Shown: in pieces, positions 1 through 9,242 of the stretch
Layout of the letters: each line of letters begins with the position of its first letter
Numbering within the stretch: the stretch's first letter is position 1
DNA from: Oceanobacillus oncorhynchi
Lineage (GTDB): Bacteria > Bacillota > Bacilli > Bacillales > Amphibacillaceae
Direction of reading: 5' to 3'
Length of the DNA stretch: 64,000 bases
NCBI RefSeq assembly: GCF_000821065.1
Contig: NZ_CDGG01000001.1
Location: 1,550,001-1,614,000 of the forward strand
Notes under the pieces: generated by a model
What the model was told of the DNA's origin: nothing
Database searches by the model: none
What the model saw: the letters and a program-made list of their open reading frames with translations, nothing else
Translations under genes and position numbers: made by a program

Positions 1-2
1 AT

Positions 3-239
3 TATTTCCTATTAGCACAAGCATTTATTTCTGCGATTATAGGAGTTTATGCCCTCTCTGTTGGATTCGGAAACTATATTCGAGTAAAATTAAATATAGT
101 AGAAAGAATCATATTAATCGGAGTGGCCTTCTTCTTGATTTCTACGAGTCAATTATTAGACGTCATCGGCCTGGCATTGTTTGTAATTGTACTTGCTTTC
201 CATTTTATAAGAAGCAGGCGGCTCCTGGAGGCAGGATAA
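3..239 (+). CDS. TRAP transporter fused permease, C-terminal fragment
   Basis: Partial gene running in from the left edge; about 78 residues remain before a double stop (TAA TAA). They form two or three hydrophobic helices and end in a short basic tail (FIRSRRLLEAG). The closing helix, with a DVIGLALF motif, resembles the end of DctM or fused DctQM permeases of tripartite ATP-independent periplasmic transporters. A GntR regulator starts 4 nt downstream and 2-hydroxyacid oxidation genes follow, so the transporter probably imports the carboxylate those enzymes oxidise. The family call rests on the tail only. Confidence 0.6.
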   Translation, partial: YFLLAQAFISAIIGVYALSVGFGNYIRVKLNIVERIILIGVAFFLISTSQLLDVIGLALFVIVLAFHFIRSRRLLEAG

Positions 240-243
240 TAAA

Positions 244-945
244 ATGAAACCGTTCAAAAAAGAAAAGTTATCTGATATTATTTTTTCCCAGTTAGAAAAT
301 ATGATTAAAACTGGCGAATACGCTGAAGGACAAAAGCTTCCTTCAGAGAATGAGCTCGCAAAATATTTTGATGTCAGCAGAGTTCCTATTCGGGAAGCAA
401 TCAGTAAATTAGTCTCAGTAGGCTATGTAGAGTCGATGCAGGGGAAGGGAAGTTATGTCAAGCGCCTGGATGCTGCGGATGAATTTAAAGAATATACTTA
501 CGGCGAATTTACAAAAAAAGAGTTATTTGATCTGTTAGAAATGCGAGCGCTATTGGAAGTGGAAGCAGCAGGCTACAGTGCAGTAAGGCATACACAAGAA
601 GCACTTTCGAAAATTGAGCAGGCGCTGAAGGACTTTGAAGAAATCACGAGCAATGAATATTCGATTGGTTTAAAAGCGGATTATAATTTTCATCAAGCGA
701 TTATCCAATCCACAGAGAATAATTATATGATTCAAACCTTTCAAAATTTAGAGCGTGTACACAGAAATGCTTTGGAATATTCATTGAAACTGAATGTAGG
801 AAAACCTAGAAAAAGAGAAGAGGTTTATAGCGAGCACGAACGTATTTATTTGGCAATCAAATCCCAAAATGCAGCAGAAGCCAAGGAAGCGATGTACTTA
901 CATCTGACAAACATGCGCAGAAAGTTGGGGGACGACAGAATATAG
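244..945 (+). CDS. GntR family (FadR/FCD subfamily) transcriptional regulator
   Basis: A 233-residue protein with an N-terminal winged helix (about residues 8-72; LPSENELAKYFDVSRVPIRE is the classic GntR recognition region) and a helical FCD ligand-binding domain (about 95-225; FHQAI and late histidines fit the metal/carboxylate site). It lies 4 nt after the transporter gene and 12 nt before glcD, so it is probably the local regulator of this 2-hydroxyacid operon, like GlcC or LldR. The effector is not known from sequence; glycolate, lactate or 2-hydroxyglutarate are candidates. Confidence 0.85.
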   Translation: MKPFKKEKLSDIIFSQLENMIKTGEYAEGQKLPSENELAKYFDVSRVPIREAISKLVSVGYVESMQGKGSYVKRLDAADEFKEYTYGEFTKKELFDLLEMRALLEVEAAGYSAVRHTQEALSKIEQALKDFEEITSNEYSIGLKADYNFHQAIIQSTENNYMIQTFQNLERVHRNALEYSLKLNVGKPRKREEVYSEHERIYLAIKSQNAAEAKEAMYLHLTNMRRKLGDDRI

Positions 946-957
946 GTGGGTTAAATA

Positions 958-2364
958 ATGAAAGAAAAAATAATAGAAAAATTGACTGAAATAGTAGGAG
1001 AGCGTTTGTTAATAGATGTGGATGACCGTGTCTCATACGGCTATGATGCGTCCTTTGGACAGTATATGCCGGATTATGTTGTTCAAGTGATGTCAACGGA
1101 AGAGGTACAGAAAATTGTACAGCTGGCGAATGCTTATGAAATTCCCATTTATCCAAGAGGAGCGAGCACAAGCCTTTCTGGAGGTCCTCTACCTGTACAC
1201 GCAGGTATTGTAATGGATTTTTCCCAGTGGAATCAGTATCTGGAAATTTTTCCGGATGATTTGTTAATCAAGGCAAGTCCAGGTGTGAAAACAGGAGATA
1301 TTCATCAATTGGCAGAAAAGTATAACTTAATGTATGCGCCCGACCCTTCTTCTTCCTCGATCTGCACTATTGGCGGGAATTTAGCAGAAAACGCCGGCGG
1401 TCCCCGAGGAGTAAAATATGGTGTGACAAAGGATTATGTATTGGGGCTGGAGGTGGTTACCGCGGAAGGAGAAGTTATCCGTACGGGTGGAAATACCGTT
1501 AAAAATGTGACCGGCTATGATTTAACGAAGCTTTTAATCGGATCAGAGGGGACCCTTGGAATTATTACAGAGGCAACTTTAAGGCTGATTCCAAAGCCGA
1601 TGGATACGAAGACAGCAATGATTATATTCGAGGATTTGTATACTGCAGGAAAGTCTATTTCCAAAATATTAACATCGGGAGTAAGACCTTCTAAAATGGA
1701 GATTCTTGATCAGAATGCGATAAACAAAGTGGAGGATTATGCCGGACTGGATTTACCCAGAACGGCCGCGGCTATTCTGCTTGTTGAAGTGGATGGGGAT
1801 ACAGATGTATTGATGAAGGAACTGCATGTTATTCAGCAGGCTCTTTTAGAAATTGGTGTAGAGAATGTGCAAATTGCGAAAACCAAAGAGGAAGAAGCAA
1901 GGCTCTGGCAGGTGAGAAAATTAGTTTCACCTGCAATTGTCCAAAGCGGCTACACCAAAATATCAGAAGATGCGACCGTCCCGTTGAGTAAGATTCCAGA
2001 CATGTTTCGGAAGATAGATGAAATGAAGAAAAAGTATAATCTGAATATTGTTGTATTTGGCCACGCTGGTGATGGCAACCTGCACCCAACGATTAATACC
2101 AATATGCGGGATGCGGATGAAGTTACCAGAGTGGAGGATGCGGTCGAAGAAATCTTTCATTACGCCATTGAATTAGGCGGGACCTTATCAGGTGAACATG
2201 GAATCGGAACGATGAAAAAACCGTTTTTCCCAAAAGAAGTAGGAGAAGCCGGCATGGTATTCCAGAAAGCGATTAAACAAGCGCTTGATCCGAAGAATAT
2301 CTTGAATCCAGGAAAAATATTCCCGGAAGCGGGAGAGAAAAGGCTAGTGTTAAAAAATGACTGA
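958..2364 (+). CDS. glcD: glycolate oxidase-type FAD-linked subunit GlcD
   Basis: A 468-residue FAD-linked 2-hydroxyacid dehydrogenase. The N-terminal PCMH-type FAD domain has PRGASTSLSGG (about 77-87) and GGNLAENAGGPRG (about 140-152). The C-terminal domain ends in the signature GEHGIGTMKK near residue 420. Family members pass electrons from glycolate, D-lactate or D-2-hydroxyglutarate to an iron-sulfur partner and then to quinone. The partner gene glcF overlaps its 3' end by 8 nt, indicating translational coupling. The exact hydroxyacid cannot be told from sequence. Confidence 0.88.
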   Translation: MKEKIIEKLTEIVGERLLIDVDDRVSYGYDASFGQYMPDYVVQVMSTEEVQKIVQLANAYEIPIYPRGASTSLSGGPLPVHAGIVMDFSQWNQYLEIFPDDLLIKASPGVKTGDIHQLAEKYNLMYAPDPSSSSICTIGGNLAENAGGPRGVKYGVTKDYVLGLEVVTAEGEVIRTGGNTVKNVTGYDLTKLLIGSEGTLGIITEATLRLIPKPMDTKTAMIIFEDLYTAGKSISKILTSGVRPSKMEILDQNAINKVEDYAGLDLPRTAAAILLVEVDGDTDVLMKELHVIQQALLEIGVENVQIAKTKEEEARLWQVRKLVSPAIVQSGYTKISEDATVPLSKIPDMFRKIDEMKKKYNLNIVVFGHAGDGNLHPTINTNMRDADEVTRVEDAVEEIFHYAIELGGTLSGEHGIGTMKKPFFPKEVGEAGMVFQKAIKQALDPKNILNPGKIFPEAGEKRLVLKND

Positions 2365-3637
2365 GCAATTAATTGAAAAATTGGATTATCAGGCAACCTT
2401 TGATTGTGTGCAATGCGGGTACTGCTTGCCTGCTTGCCCCACCTATCTGGCTTTTAAAAAAGAAAAGCATTCACCGAGAGGGCGTATTAATTTAGTGCAG
2501 ATGGCAGCGGAAGGAAAGATAGATATAGAAGACATGCGGGAAGGGATTGATTTATGTCTGGGTTGCCGGGCATGTGAAACAGTATGCCCCACCAATGTCC
2601 GTTACGGCGATATTCTGATGTCGGCCGTCGAGGTGCTGAAAGATAATAAAAAAATGGGACTGTTCGAGAAGGGAGTCAGAACAGCTGCTTTTAAAGTGGT
2701 TTTGAAAAACAAACAGATTCTGAGACTGGTGAACAGGAGTTTATATGCTTATCAGGTGACCGGAGTGAAGCGTGTGGTTAATCGGCGTAATCTTCTAAAA
2801 CCGATGGAGAAATACCGAGACTTGAATAAAGCCATGCCGGAAGTCCAACTAAGTAAGCGGCTGAAAAATCCGCCGAATCCTTTTAGAAAATCAGCAATTC
2901 AGGTTGGTTTCTTTCAAGGCTGTATTATGGACGTATTTTTCAGCCGGATTAATGATCTAGCTGTTAACATTTTAAACGGACATGGAATGGAAGTGACGAA
3001 TATTCCGTCACAAACATGCTGTGGTGCCCTGCAGCATCATGCAGGAGAGCACAATCAGACGGTAGAGCTAGCCAAGAAAAATATCGCAGCCTATGAGGGA
3101 TATGACTTTGACTATATTGTTAATACCATCGGCGGCTGTGGAGCGACGTTAAAAGAATACCCTAAGTTATTTCAGGAAGGAACGGAATGGCATGAGCGGG
3201 CATTGAAGTTTACGGCAAAGGTTAGGGATATTTCTGAACTGATGGCAATGGCTGATTTGGATTTTCAATATGAAATTCCGAAGAATGCTGTATTTCAGCC
3301 GTCATGTCATTTGGAGAATGTACAGCAGGTGTTTGAGGACCCGTTAAAAATCATTAAACGTATTCCCGGCCTGAACTACATGGAGTTAAAAGATAAAGCG
3401 CTCTGCTGTGGCTCAGCAGGTATTTATAATATCCTGCATTTTGAGGAATCCATGCAAATTTTAGATATGAAGATGAAAAACGTTAAAACAGCAAGACCGG
3501 AATTAATCATCACTTCCAATCCGGGCTGTCATATCCAAATGCAGCTGGGAGTAGAAAGAGAAGGCTTATCGAATGTGATTTCAGTGAAGCATATTGTGGA
3601 AGTAGTCGCGGAAGCTTGCGGTATTCAAACAACTTAA
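2357..3637 (+). CDS. glcF: glycolate oxidase iron-sulfur subunit GlcF
   Basis: A 426-residue protein with two N-terminal 4Fe-4S clusters (CVQCGYCLPACP near residues 18-29 and CLGCRACETVCP near 68-79) and two C-terminal CCG (heterodisulfide-reductase-like) domains, with CCGALQHHAG and CCGSAGIYN visible. This is the layout of GlcF/LutA-type electron-transfer subunits. It overlaps glcD upstream and is followed 20 nt later by an FAD-dependent 2-hydroxyacid oxidase. It should relay electrons from GlcD-bound FAD to the membrane quinone pool. Confidence 0.88.
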   Translation: MTEQLIEKLDYQATFDCVQCGYCLPACPTYLAFKKEKHSPRGRINLVQMAAEGKIDIEDMREGIDLCLGCRACETVCPTNVRYGDILMSAVEVLKDNKKMGLFEKGVRTAAFKVVLKNKQILRLVNRSLYAYQVTGVKRVVNRRNLLKPMEKYRDLNKAMPEVQLSKRLKNPPNPFRKSAIQVGFFQGCIMDVFFSRINDLAVNILNGHGMEVTNIPSQTCCGALQHHAGEHNQTVELAKKNIAAYEGYDFDYIVNTIGGCGATLKEYPKLFQEGTEWHERALKFTAKVRDISELMAMADLDFQYEIPKNAVFQPSCHLENVQQVFEDPLKIIKRIPGLNYMELKDKALCCGSAGIYNILHFEESMQILDMKMKNVKTARPELIITSNPGCHIQMQLGVEREGLSNVISVKHIVEVVAEACGIQTT

Positions 3638-3657
3638 GCAGAGGCAGGGGAAGCACA

Positions 3658-4863
3658 GTGAAAGTAGACATAGTGATTGTTGGAGCAGGGATTATTGGCT
3701 TGAGCACCGCTTACCAGCTATCGAAAATGCATCCAGATAAAGACATTGCAGTCGTAGATAAAGAAGCAGAGGTAGCGAAGCATCAGACAGGACATAATAG
3801 CGGTGTGATTCATTCAGGAATTTATTATAAACCGGGCTCCTACAAAGCGAGATTTGCCCGTAATGGATCGAAATCTATGGTGGAGTTCTGTGAAAAGCAT
3901 CAAATTGAGTATAACCAATGTGGCAAAGTAATTGTAGCAACAAGTGAGTCCCAGCTTGCGAATATGAATAAACTATATGAGCGGGGAATCGAAAATGGAT
4001 TAGATGTCGAACGTTTAAGCCGTGATGAAGTAAAAGAGATTGAACCATTTGTAAATACAGTCGGCGGGATCCACGTTAAAAATACCGGCATTGTGGATTT
4101 TAAAAAGGTTACAGAGAAATACGCCGAGCTGTTTATAGAAAATGGCGGCATGCTGCGGTTACATAATGAAGTGAAAGATATCCAAATGGAAACAGAAAAA
4201 ATAACCGTAGTAACGAATGAAACGACATATGAAGCGGATTATTTGATTAATTGTGCCGGGTTATATAGTGATAAACTGGCGCGTATGGCGCGTATCGAGA
4301 CAGATGTTCAAATTATTCCATTTCGCGGCGAGTATTTTGAATTAGATGAGCGTATTGAACATTATGTAAAAACGTTGATTTATCCAGTCCCTAATCCGGA
4401 TTTGCCATTCCTGGGTGTCCATTTTACAAATATGATTGGCGGCGGAGTCGATGTAGGGCCTAATGCCGTGTTGGGATTTAAAAAAGAAGCATATCAAAAA
4501 ATTGGTTTTAACCTGAAAGAAACAACGCAAATCATAACCTTTCCGGGGCTGTATCGAATGGGCATAAAAAATATGAAGGAAGCTATCGGTGAATATTATC
4601 GGTCATTTAGTAAAAAAGCATTTGTCAAAGAAGCACAAAAATTAATTCCTTCATTAACAGCAGCGGATATCAAGCCGATGGAAGCGGGAGTACGTGCGCA
4701 AGCGATGAAACCGGATGGGACCATGCTAGATGATTTCTATTTTGAAGAAAATGCGTCAAGTTTACATGTGTTGAATGCGCCATCACCTGCTGCAACGTGC
4801 TCGATTGAAATAGGAAAGGAAATTGCAAAGCGTTTTAACCAAAAAATGCCGGCGGTAACCTGA
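3658..4863 (+). CDS. lhgO: L-2-hydroxyglutarate oxidase family FAD enzyme (LhgO-like)
   Basis: A DAO-superfamily flavoprotein. The dinucleotide-binding motif VDIVIVGAGIIGLS is at the N terminus and HNSGVIHSGIYY near residue 45, as in LhgO; conserved PFRGEYFEL and EAGVRAQA segments follow. I chose the GTG at 3658 (401 residues) because a GGGGA Shine-Dalgarno lies 6-8 nt upstream and the Rossmann motif then starts right after the initiator; the reading frame stays open upstream to 3616, inside glcF. It is the third oxidase gene of the operon, so L- and D-hydroxyacids may both be handled. Specificity for L-2-hydroxyglutarate is inferred from family. Confidence 0.8.
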   Translation: MKVDIVIVGAGIIGLSTAYQLSKMHPDKDIAVVDKEAEVAKHQTGHNSGVIHSGIYYKPGSYKARFARNGSKSMVEFCEKHQIEYNQCGKVIVATSESQLANMNKLYERGIENGLDVERLSRDEVKEIEPFVNTVGGIHVKNTGIVDFKKVTEKYAELFIENGGMLRLHNEVKDIQMETEKITVVTNETTYEADYLINCAGLYSDKLARMARIETDVQIIPFRGEYFELDERIEHYVKTLIYPVPNPDLPFLGVHFTNMIGGGVDVGPNAVLGFKKEAYQKIGFNLKETTQIITFPGLYRMGIKNMKEAIGEYYRSFSKKAFVKEAQKLIPSLTAADIKPMEAGVRAQAMKPDGTMLDDFYFEENASSLHVLNAPSPAATCSIEIGKEIAKRFNQKMPAVT

Positions 4864-4911
4864 AAGGTATCTTTCGATAGTTTACACTTTTGATTTGGAA
4901 ACAAACAAACA

Positions 4912-4962
4912 AACCCTAGGATGTCTTCTATTATTTGAACGGAAGACATTCTGGGATTTTTG
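4912..4962 (+). terminator. Rho-independent terminator after the hydroxyacid operon
   Basis: An imperfect inverted repeat: a left arm around CTAGGATGTCTTC pairs with GGAAGACATTCTGGG across an AT-rich loop and is followed by a run of T. It starts about 50 nt after the lhgO stop. Confidence 0.75.
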
Positions 4963-5021
4963 TTTAAGCAATATTTTCACAGCCGGACTTGCTGTAATTC
5001 CTCCGATGGAGGCAGCCAATC

Positions 5022-5288
5022 TTATGCTTTTGGACGTGTACGAGACCAGGAAATAGCTGTCATTATAATCAGAACAATGACGGAACTGATAAAGGCAGCC
5101 AGACTGATATTGCCGATAAGAGCGGCATCTTCCCCCTCAAAGAAATAACTGATAAAGATAGAAATAAGGCTGATTGAACTGACAACCATCGGTGGAACAA
5201 TCCGTTTCTCTTTCACAAATATACTTATTAATATGAGAATAGCGGCAACGCCAAGCATGATTGGTAAGTATCCTGTTAAAAATTCCAT
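5022..5288 (-). CDS. small hypothetical membrane protein (possibly YesK-like)
   Basis: An 88-residue protein with three predicted hydrophobic segments (about 5-25, 32-50, 58-80), a short KEKR loop and a basic tail. A GGAG Shine-Dalgarno lies about 8 nt before the ATG. Size and topology resemble the YesK-like family, but I cannot confirm this. It converges with the hydroxyacid operon and diverges from the coat gene. Function unknown. Confidence 0.55.
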   Translation of the reverse strand: MEFLTGYLPIMLGVAAILILISIFVKEKRIVPPMVVSSISLISIFISYFFEGEDAALIGNISLAAFISSVIVLIIMTAISWSRTRPKA

Positions 5289-5396
5289 TATATCACTCCA
5301 GTAACTGAACTAAATATGACGCTTCTATTATATAAAGTTTCCCGATTTTGGATGTAATTAATCTGAAACTTTTATCCTGATCCCTCTCTCATACAA

Positions 5397-5430
5397 AGAA
5401 CAGGAGAATAAAGCTCTCTGTTCCTTTTTA
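5397..5430 (+). terminator. orphan terminator-like hairpin
   Basis: GAACAGGAGA pairs with TCTCTGTTC over a short loop and is followed by TTTTT. No plus-strand gene lies upstream of it, only the start region of the minus-strand membrane protein, so it could end a short unannotated transcript. Confidence 0.4.
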
Positions 5431-5489
5431 GAATCGCCACTTAAATAAGAATCCAAGAGAAATTCCTGAAAAATAGGTTATTATATCAA

Positions 5490-5517
5490 ACCGAGTACGG
5501 GGGGGACACATAGTCTA
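5490..5517 (+). promoter_or_regulatory. candidate sigma-K promoter of the coat protein gene
   Basis: AC, a 17-nt spacer, then CATA-GTC-TA fits the known sigma-K pattern (AC, 16-17 nt, CATANNNTA). The gene starts about 40 nt downstream and encodes a coat protein, which fits late mother-cell expression. This is a pattern match only. Confidence 0.5.
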
Positions 5518-5556
5518 TAGAGAAAGATTAAAGAAATGGAAAGGAGGTCCTTTACG

Positions 5557-5991
5557 GTGAGAGGTAGTAACAAACATCATCAAGGACAATTTAATCAAGG
5601 CTGGGGGAACCAAAATCAACAGGTACAAGGAGCTTCTATGAATGGGATGAATGGGTTGAATGGGAATTGCAATGGAATGCCACAGCAAATGCCAATGCAG
5701 CAAATGCCGCAGCAACAAATGCAGCCAGAATACTGTGCACCACAAGTATCACCTACACAACAAGGCCCAACACAAGTATCTCCAACAAAGCAATACGTTA
5801 AAACAAACGTTTCTAATACTGAGGTAAAGCATGTCCATCCTAGTCACACTACAAATGTTAATAAGCATATGACAACACACAAACACTATTTCCCTCATAC
5901 AGAATCTGTTGTAAATGATATTAAAGAACAGCATGTTATGTGCGGAAAGCCGCATCATCCTTGTCCGCCGCAAGGCCCTTGCGGATGCTAA
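5557..5991 (+). CDS. CotD family spore coat protein
   Basis: A 144-residue, low-complexity, Gln/Met/Asn-rich N-terminal half (PQQMPMQQMPQQQMQP near residues 45-60) and a His/Cys-rich C-terminal half with HVHPSHTTNVNKHMTTHKH and a PQGPCGC end. The His-rich HPSHTTNVN block is characteristic of CotD inner coat proteins. I chose GTG 5557: AAGGAGG is centred 9-10 nt upstream, whereas the earlier in-frame ATG at 5536 has no ribosome site. It stands alone, behind a sigma-K-like promoter. Confidence 0.8.
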   Translation: MRGSNKHHQGQFNQGWGNQNQQVQGASMNGMNGLNGNCNGMPQQMPMQQMPQQQMQPEYCAPQVSPTQQGPTQVSPTKQYVKTNVSNTEVKHVHPSHTTNVNKHMTTHKHYFPHTESVVNDIKEQHVMCGKPHHPCPPQGPCGC

Positions 5992-6116
5992 GGAGCTTTG
6001 TGTGTAACTAGAAAAATCATCGATTCGCAGTTTGATGTGATGCTGCGGATTGGTGATTTTTCTCTGTCAAAAAATCGGCCAAGTTATCATAGTATTGAGA
6101 AAAAATAGCGTGGGAC

Positions 6117-6146
6117 TTGGTTTCTTTAGAAGAAATCCGTTATAAT
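6117..6146 (+). promoter_or_regulatory. putative sigma-A promoter of gnd
   Basis: TTGGTT, an 18-nt spacer and a perfect TATAAT at 6141-6146, about 50 nt before the gnd start codon. Confidence 0.5.
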
Positions 6147-6193
6147 AGGAAAAGGTTCATTTTAAATTTTTAGGCAGAGAGGATCGAGTATAT

Positions 6194-7600
6194 ATGAAGC
6201 AAGAGATTGGTGTTATTGGCTTAGCTGTTATGGGTAAAAATATTGCATTAAATATAGAAAGCCGTGGCTTCGCTGTATCTGTTTTCAACCGTACCTACCA
6301 GAAAACAGAAGAATTTATGGCAAACGAAGCAAAAGGGAAGAACTTCTATGGTGCCGAAACGATTGAAGATTTTGTTCAATCTTTAGAGAAGCCCCGCAGA
6401 ATAATGCTTATGGTGAAAGCTGGACCAGCGACAGATGCAACGATCGCATCCCTGCAGCCATACTTAGAAGACGGCGACGTGTTGATTGATGGAGGAAATA
6501 CACTTTATGAAAATACGATGCGCCGTAATGAGGAATTAGATAAAACCGGTATCCATTTCATTGGAACTGGTGTATCCGGCGGGGAAGAAGGCGCATTAAA
6601 AGGACCTTCTATGATGCCTGGCGGACAAAAAGAAGCATATGATTTAGTTGCTCCAATCTTTGAAGCAATTTCTGCTAAAGTAGATGGCGAACCATGTGTA
6701 ACGTATATCGGACCAAATGGTGCAGGTCATTTTGTGAAAATGGTTCATAATGGAATTGAATATGGAGATATGCAGTTAATCGCTGAAGCATATGATTTAA
6801 TGAAGAATGTGGTCGGCTTAGATGCAAAAGAATTGCATGAAGTGTTTAAAGAGTGGAATAAAGGAGAGCTAGACAGCTTTCTAATTGAAATTACAGCAGA
6901 TATTTTCACAAAAGTGGATGAGGAAACGGGCAAACCGTTAGTGGAAGTGATCCTTGATAAAGCGGGCCAAAAAGGTACTGGAAAATGGACAAGCAAAAAT
7001 GCCCTGGACTTAGGTGTGCCGCTTCCATTAATTACAGAGTCTGTATTTGCACGTTTTATTTCTTCCTTAAAAGACGAGCGCGTAAAAGCAAGCAAAGTGT
7101 TCTCCGGTCCTGCTAAAACGGAAGTATCTGAGAGCAAAGAAGAGCTTGTGGAAGCAATTCGTCAGGCGCTTTACATGAGTAAAATTGTTTCTTACGCACA
7201 GGGCTTTGCGCAAATGCGTGCAGCGTCTGAAGAAAACAATTGGGACTTGAAATATGGCGATATCGCAATGATTTGGCGCGGCGGATGTATTATCCGTGCA
7301 AACTTCCTGCAAAAAATCAAAGAAGCATATGATCGCGATGGAGATCTGCCAAACCTGATGCTCGATCCATACTTCAAAGAGATTGTTGAAGGATATCAAG
7401 CGTCTCTTCGTAAGGTTGTTTCTTTAGCTGTGCAGCATGGTGTTGCTGTACCGACGTTCGCGAGTGCGATTGCTTACTATGACAGCTATCGTTCAGAGGA
7501 CCTGCCAGCTAACTTAATCCAGGCGCAGCGCGATTATTTCGGTGCGCATACGTATGAGCGTAAGGATAAAGATGGTGTATTCCATTCACAATGGTTTTAA
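6194..7600 (+). CDS. gndA: NADP-dependent 6-phosphogluconate dehydrogenase, decarboxylating
   Basis: A 468-residue, full-length enzyme of the oxidative pentose phosphate pathway: 6-phosphogluconate + NADP to ribulose 5-phosphate + CO2. Near the N terminus [12 protein letters not shown] is the coenzyme loop and FNRT favours [17 protein letters not shown] (about 128-140) is the substrate signature, and [10 protein letters not shown] (about 186-195) carries catalytic residues. GAGGATCG before the ATG acts as the ribosome site. It is monocistronic between its own promoter and a strong terminator. Functionally it links to the transketolase gene at 30 kb. Confidence 0.97.
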   Translation: MKQEIGVIGLAVMGKNIALNIESRGFAVSVFNRTYQKTEEFMANEAKGKNFYGAETIEDFVQSLEKPRRIMLMVKAGPATDATIASLQPYLEDGDVLIDGGNTLYENTMRRNEELDKTGIHFIGTGVSGGEEGALKGPSMMPGGQKEAYDLVAPIFEAISAKVDGEPCVTYIGPNGAGHFVKMVHNGIEYGDMQLIAEAYDLMKNVVGLDAKELHEVFKEWNKGELDSFLIEITADIFTKVDEETGKPLVEVILDKAGQKGTGKWTSKNALDLGVPLPLITESVFARFISSLKDERVKASKVFSGPAKTEVSESKEELVEAIRQALYMSKIVSYAQGFAQMRAASEENNWDLKYGDIAMIWRGGCIIRANFLQKIKEAYDRDGDLPNLMLDPYFKEIVEGYQASLRKVVSLAVQHGVAVPTFASAIAYYDSYRSEDLPANLIQAQRDYFGAHTYERKDKDGVFHSQWF

Positions 7601-7643
7601 TGAATTTGTGAGAAAGATGTTTGATTTTTAATAATGCTATGAT

Positions 7644-7678
7644 GTCCCGGAGTCAATTGGTTGATTCCGGGACTTTTT
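7644..7678 (+). terminator. Rho-independent terminator of gnd
   Basis: A 13-bp stem, GTCCCGGAGTCAA with TTGATTCCGGGAC, four-base loop TTGG, then TTTTT. Confidence 0.9.
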
Positions 7679-7734
7679 AATATCACTCCGTGTAAAGTAA
7701 GCAGCATGAAAAAATAAGATGGGGCGGGATAACG

Positions 7735-8418
7735 ATGAGAAAAAGAATGGGATGTTTACACGCTCATTACTCCAATATAAAATATTTGGATGATGTACTT
7801 TCCGAATTTAATATCGAATTGATTCATTTTGTTGATCCTGCATTAATGTATCGAGTTACTTCTGATGAAAAATTCCAAGAATCCGACGCTCAAAAGAAAG
7901 TCAATGAACAAATAGCGTGGATGGCTCAATGTGATGTCGATGCCATCCTTATTACTTGTACAAATTATATAGGCCTTTTAAAGGAAGACCAGCTCTCTAT
8001 AGCTGTGCCGATTATAAAAATCGATGAACCTTTTTTTGATTCCATTTGCCAGATAGATCAGCCTCAGGTTATTCTTTTTTCAAACCCTGCAACTGTTAAA
8101 GGGACGATGGAACGTCTGAAGCAGCATGCAGATTGTCATCAGCAACCGTTAGATATAGAAGTTAAAATTATCTATGATACTTTTGACTTGATCATGCAGG
8201 GGATGAAAAAAGAATATAATCAAAAAATTTCCGAGTTCTTAAATCAAATGACAAAGGATAATAATAAAATTATTTCTGTTGCGCAATTATCTATGGTTGA
8301 GGCATCCCGGCAGGTGGAGGGTAATTCATCGAAGCCGATTATTAACCCGTTAGATACACTCGTATCCTTTATGGTTGAACATTTGAAATTAGAGAAAAAT
8401 GATAATGTGCTTTACTGA
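7735..8418 (+). CDS. aspartate/glutamate racemase superfamily-like protein
   Basis: A 227-residue cytosolic protein. MGCLHAHYSN at the N terminus and DAILITCTNYIG (about 67-78), with a cysteine in a TCTNY context, resemble the two-cysteine Asp/Glu/hydantoin racemase fold; the second half is weakly conserved. It is alone between the gnd terminator and the next gene, after a GGGCGGGA ribosome site. I do not recognise a specific function; racemase activity is unproven and the second catalytic cysteine is not clear. Confidence 0.55.
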   Translation: MRKRMGCLHAHYSNIKYLDDVLSEFNIELIHFVDPALMYRVTSDEKFQESDAQKKVNEQIAWMAQCDVDAILITCTNYIGLLKEDQLSIAVPIIKIDEPFFDSICQIDQPQVILFSNPATVKGTMERLKQHADCHQQPLDIEVKIIYDTFDLIMQGMKKEYNQKISEFLNQMTKDNNKIISVAQLSMVEASRQVEGNSSKPIINPLDTLVSFMVEHLKLEKNDNVLY

Positions 8419-8513
8419 ATAGAAAAGAACGAGAACACCGTATTTGCCCATCAATATGCTTTCTTGATTCTTGGTAAAAATGATATATTTACATAAGGCA
8501 GGGAGTGAATATT

Positions 8514-9164
8514 ATGTCAATTATAGATAAATTAAAGCTTCATAAATACAACAGTATGGCTGTTATTAATCAGCCGAATGACTATGGTGTATTCACGGAA
8601 TCAAATCAAGCATTGCAACAAGAGCATGATGCGATATTTATTTTTGTAGAAACGTTGGATGAGATGATTACATATACAAATCAAATTTTAGAGCAGCAAT
8701 TACTGCTTCCCAAAGGATATTTATTTTTTGCCTACCCTAAAAAGGGAAATAAGCGGTATACAACCTCTATCCATAGAGATGAGATTTTCCCCGCTATGAA
8801 GGTGGACGAAGAAGGGTATGTGTCAGGAAGTGATCTGAAATTTGCCCGTATGGTAAGTATGGATGACGTGTTTACCGTAATTGGCTTAAAACGCGAGAAG
8901 CAAAAAGAGAAGAAATCCGCCTCGTCGAGCCAGCGCGTAGCAGATTATGCCGAGAATGTGAAAGATATTGAAGCGTTATTGGCAGCATTTCCTGAGGTGC
9001 TTTCATTTTATCAGAGTCTGACACCTGGCTATCAAAAAGACTGGGCGCGCTATCTTTTTTCCGCGAAACAGCAAAAAACACGTGACAAGCGTAAACAGCA
9101 AATGCTTGATATTTTGTCTCAAGGGTATAAATCGATTGATTTGTACCGCCAGCAGAAGAAATAA
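8514..9164 (+). CDS. YdeI/OmpD-associated family protein
   Basis: A 216-residue protein. The N-terminal ~125 residues form a DUF1801-like region (GYLFFAYPKKGN, FARMVSMDDVFTVIGLKR). The C-terminal part (about 150-205) has the YdeI/OmpD-associated helical motif YQSLTPGYQKDWARYLFSAK followed by a basic tail. I chose ATG 8514 because GGGAG lies 9 nt upstream; the earlier in-frame GTG at 8505 overlaps that site. Cellular role unknown. The next gene begins 78 nt downstream. Confidence 0.7.
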   Translation: MSIIDKLKLHKYNSMAVINQPNDYGVFTESNQALQQEHDAIFIFVETLDEMITYTNQILEQQLLLPKGYLFFAYPKKGNKRYTTSIHRDEIFPAMKVDEEGYVSGSDLKFARMVSMDDVFTVIGLKREKQKEKKSASSSQRVADYAENVKDIEALLAAFPEVLSFYQSLTPGYQKDWARYLFSAKQQKTRDKRKQQMLDILSQGYKSIDLYRQQKK

Positions 9165-9198
9165 TTGGCTTTAAAAGAGGAATCGCCCGTATCATTTT

Positions 9199-9222
9199 CA
9201 CTGAATGAAGTTTCATTTTATC
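9199..9222 (-). repeat. partial copy of the CTTCATTCAG dispersed repeat
   Basis: CTGAATGAAGTTTCATTTTA matches, with one change, the flank of the hairpin repeat at 14780-14830. The opposite hairpin arm is not recognisable here, so this is a partial or decayed copy. It lies just before the Eis-like gene. Confidence 0.45.
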
Positions 9223-9242
9223 CGTCAAAGAGGAGGACTGTT

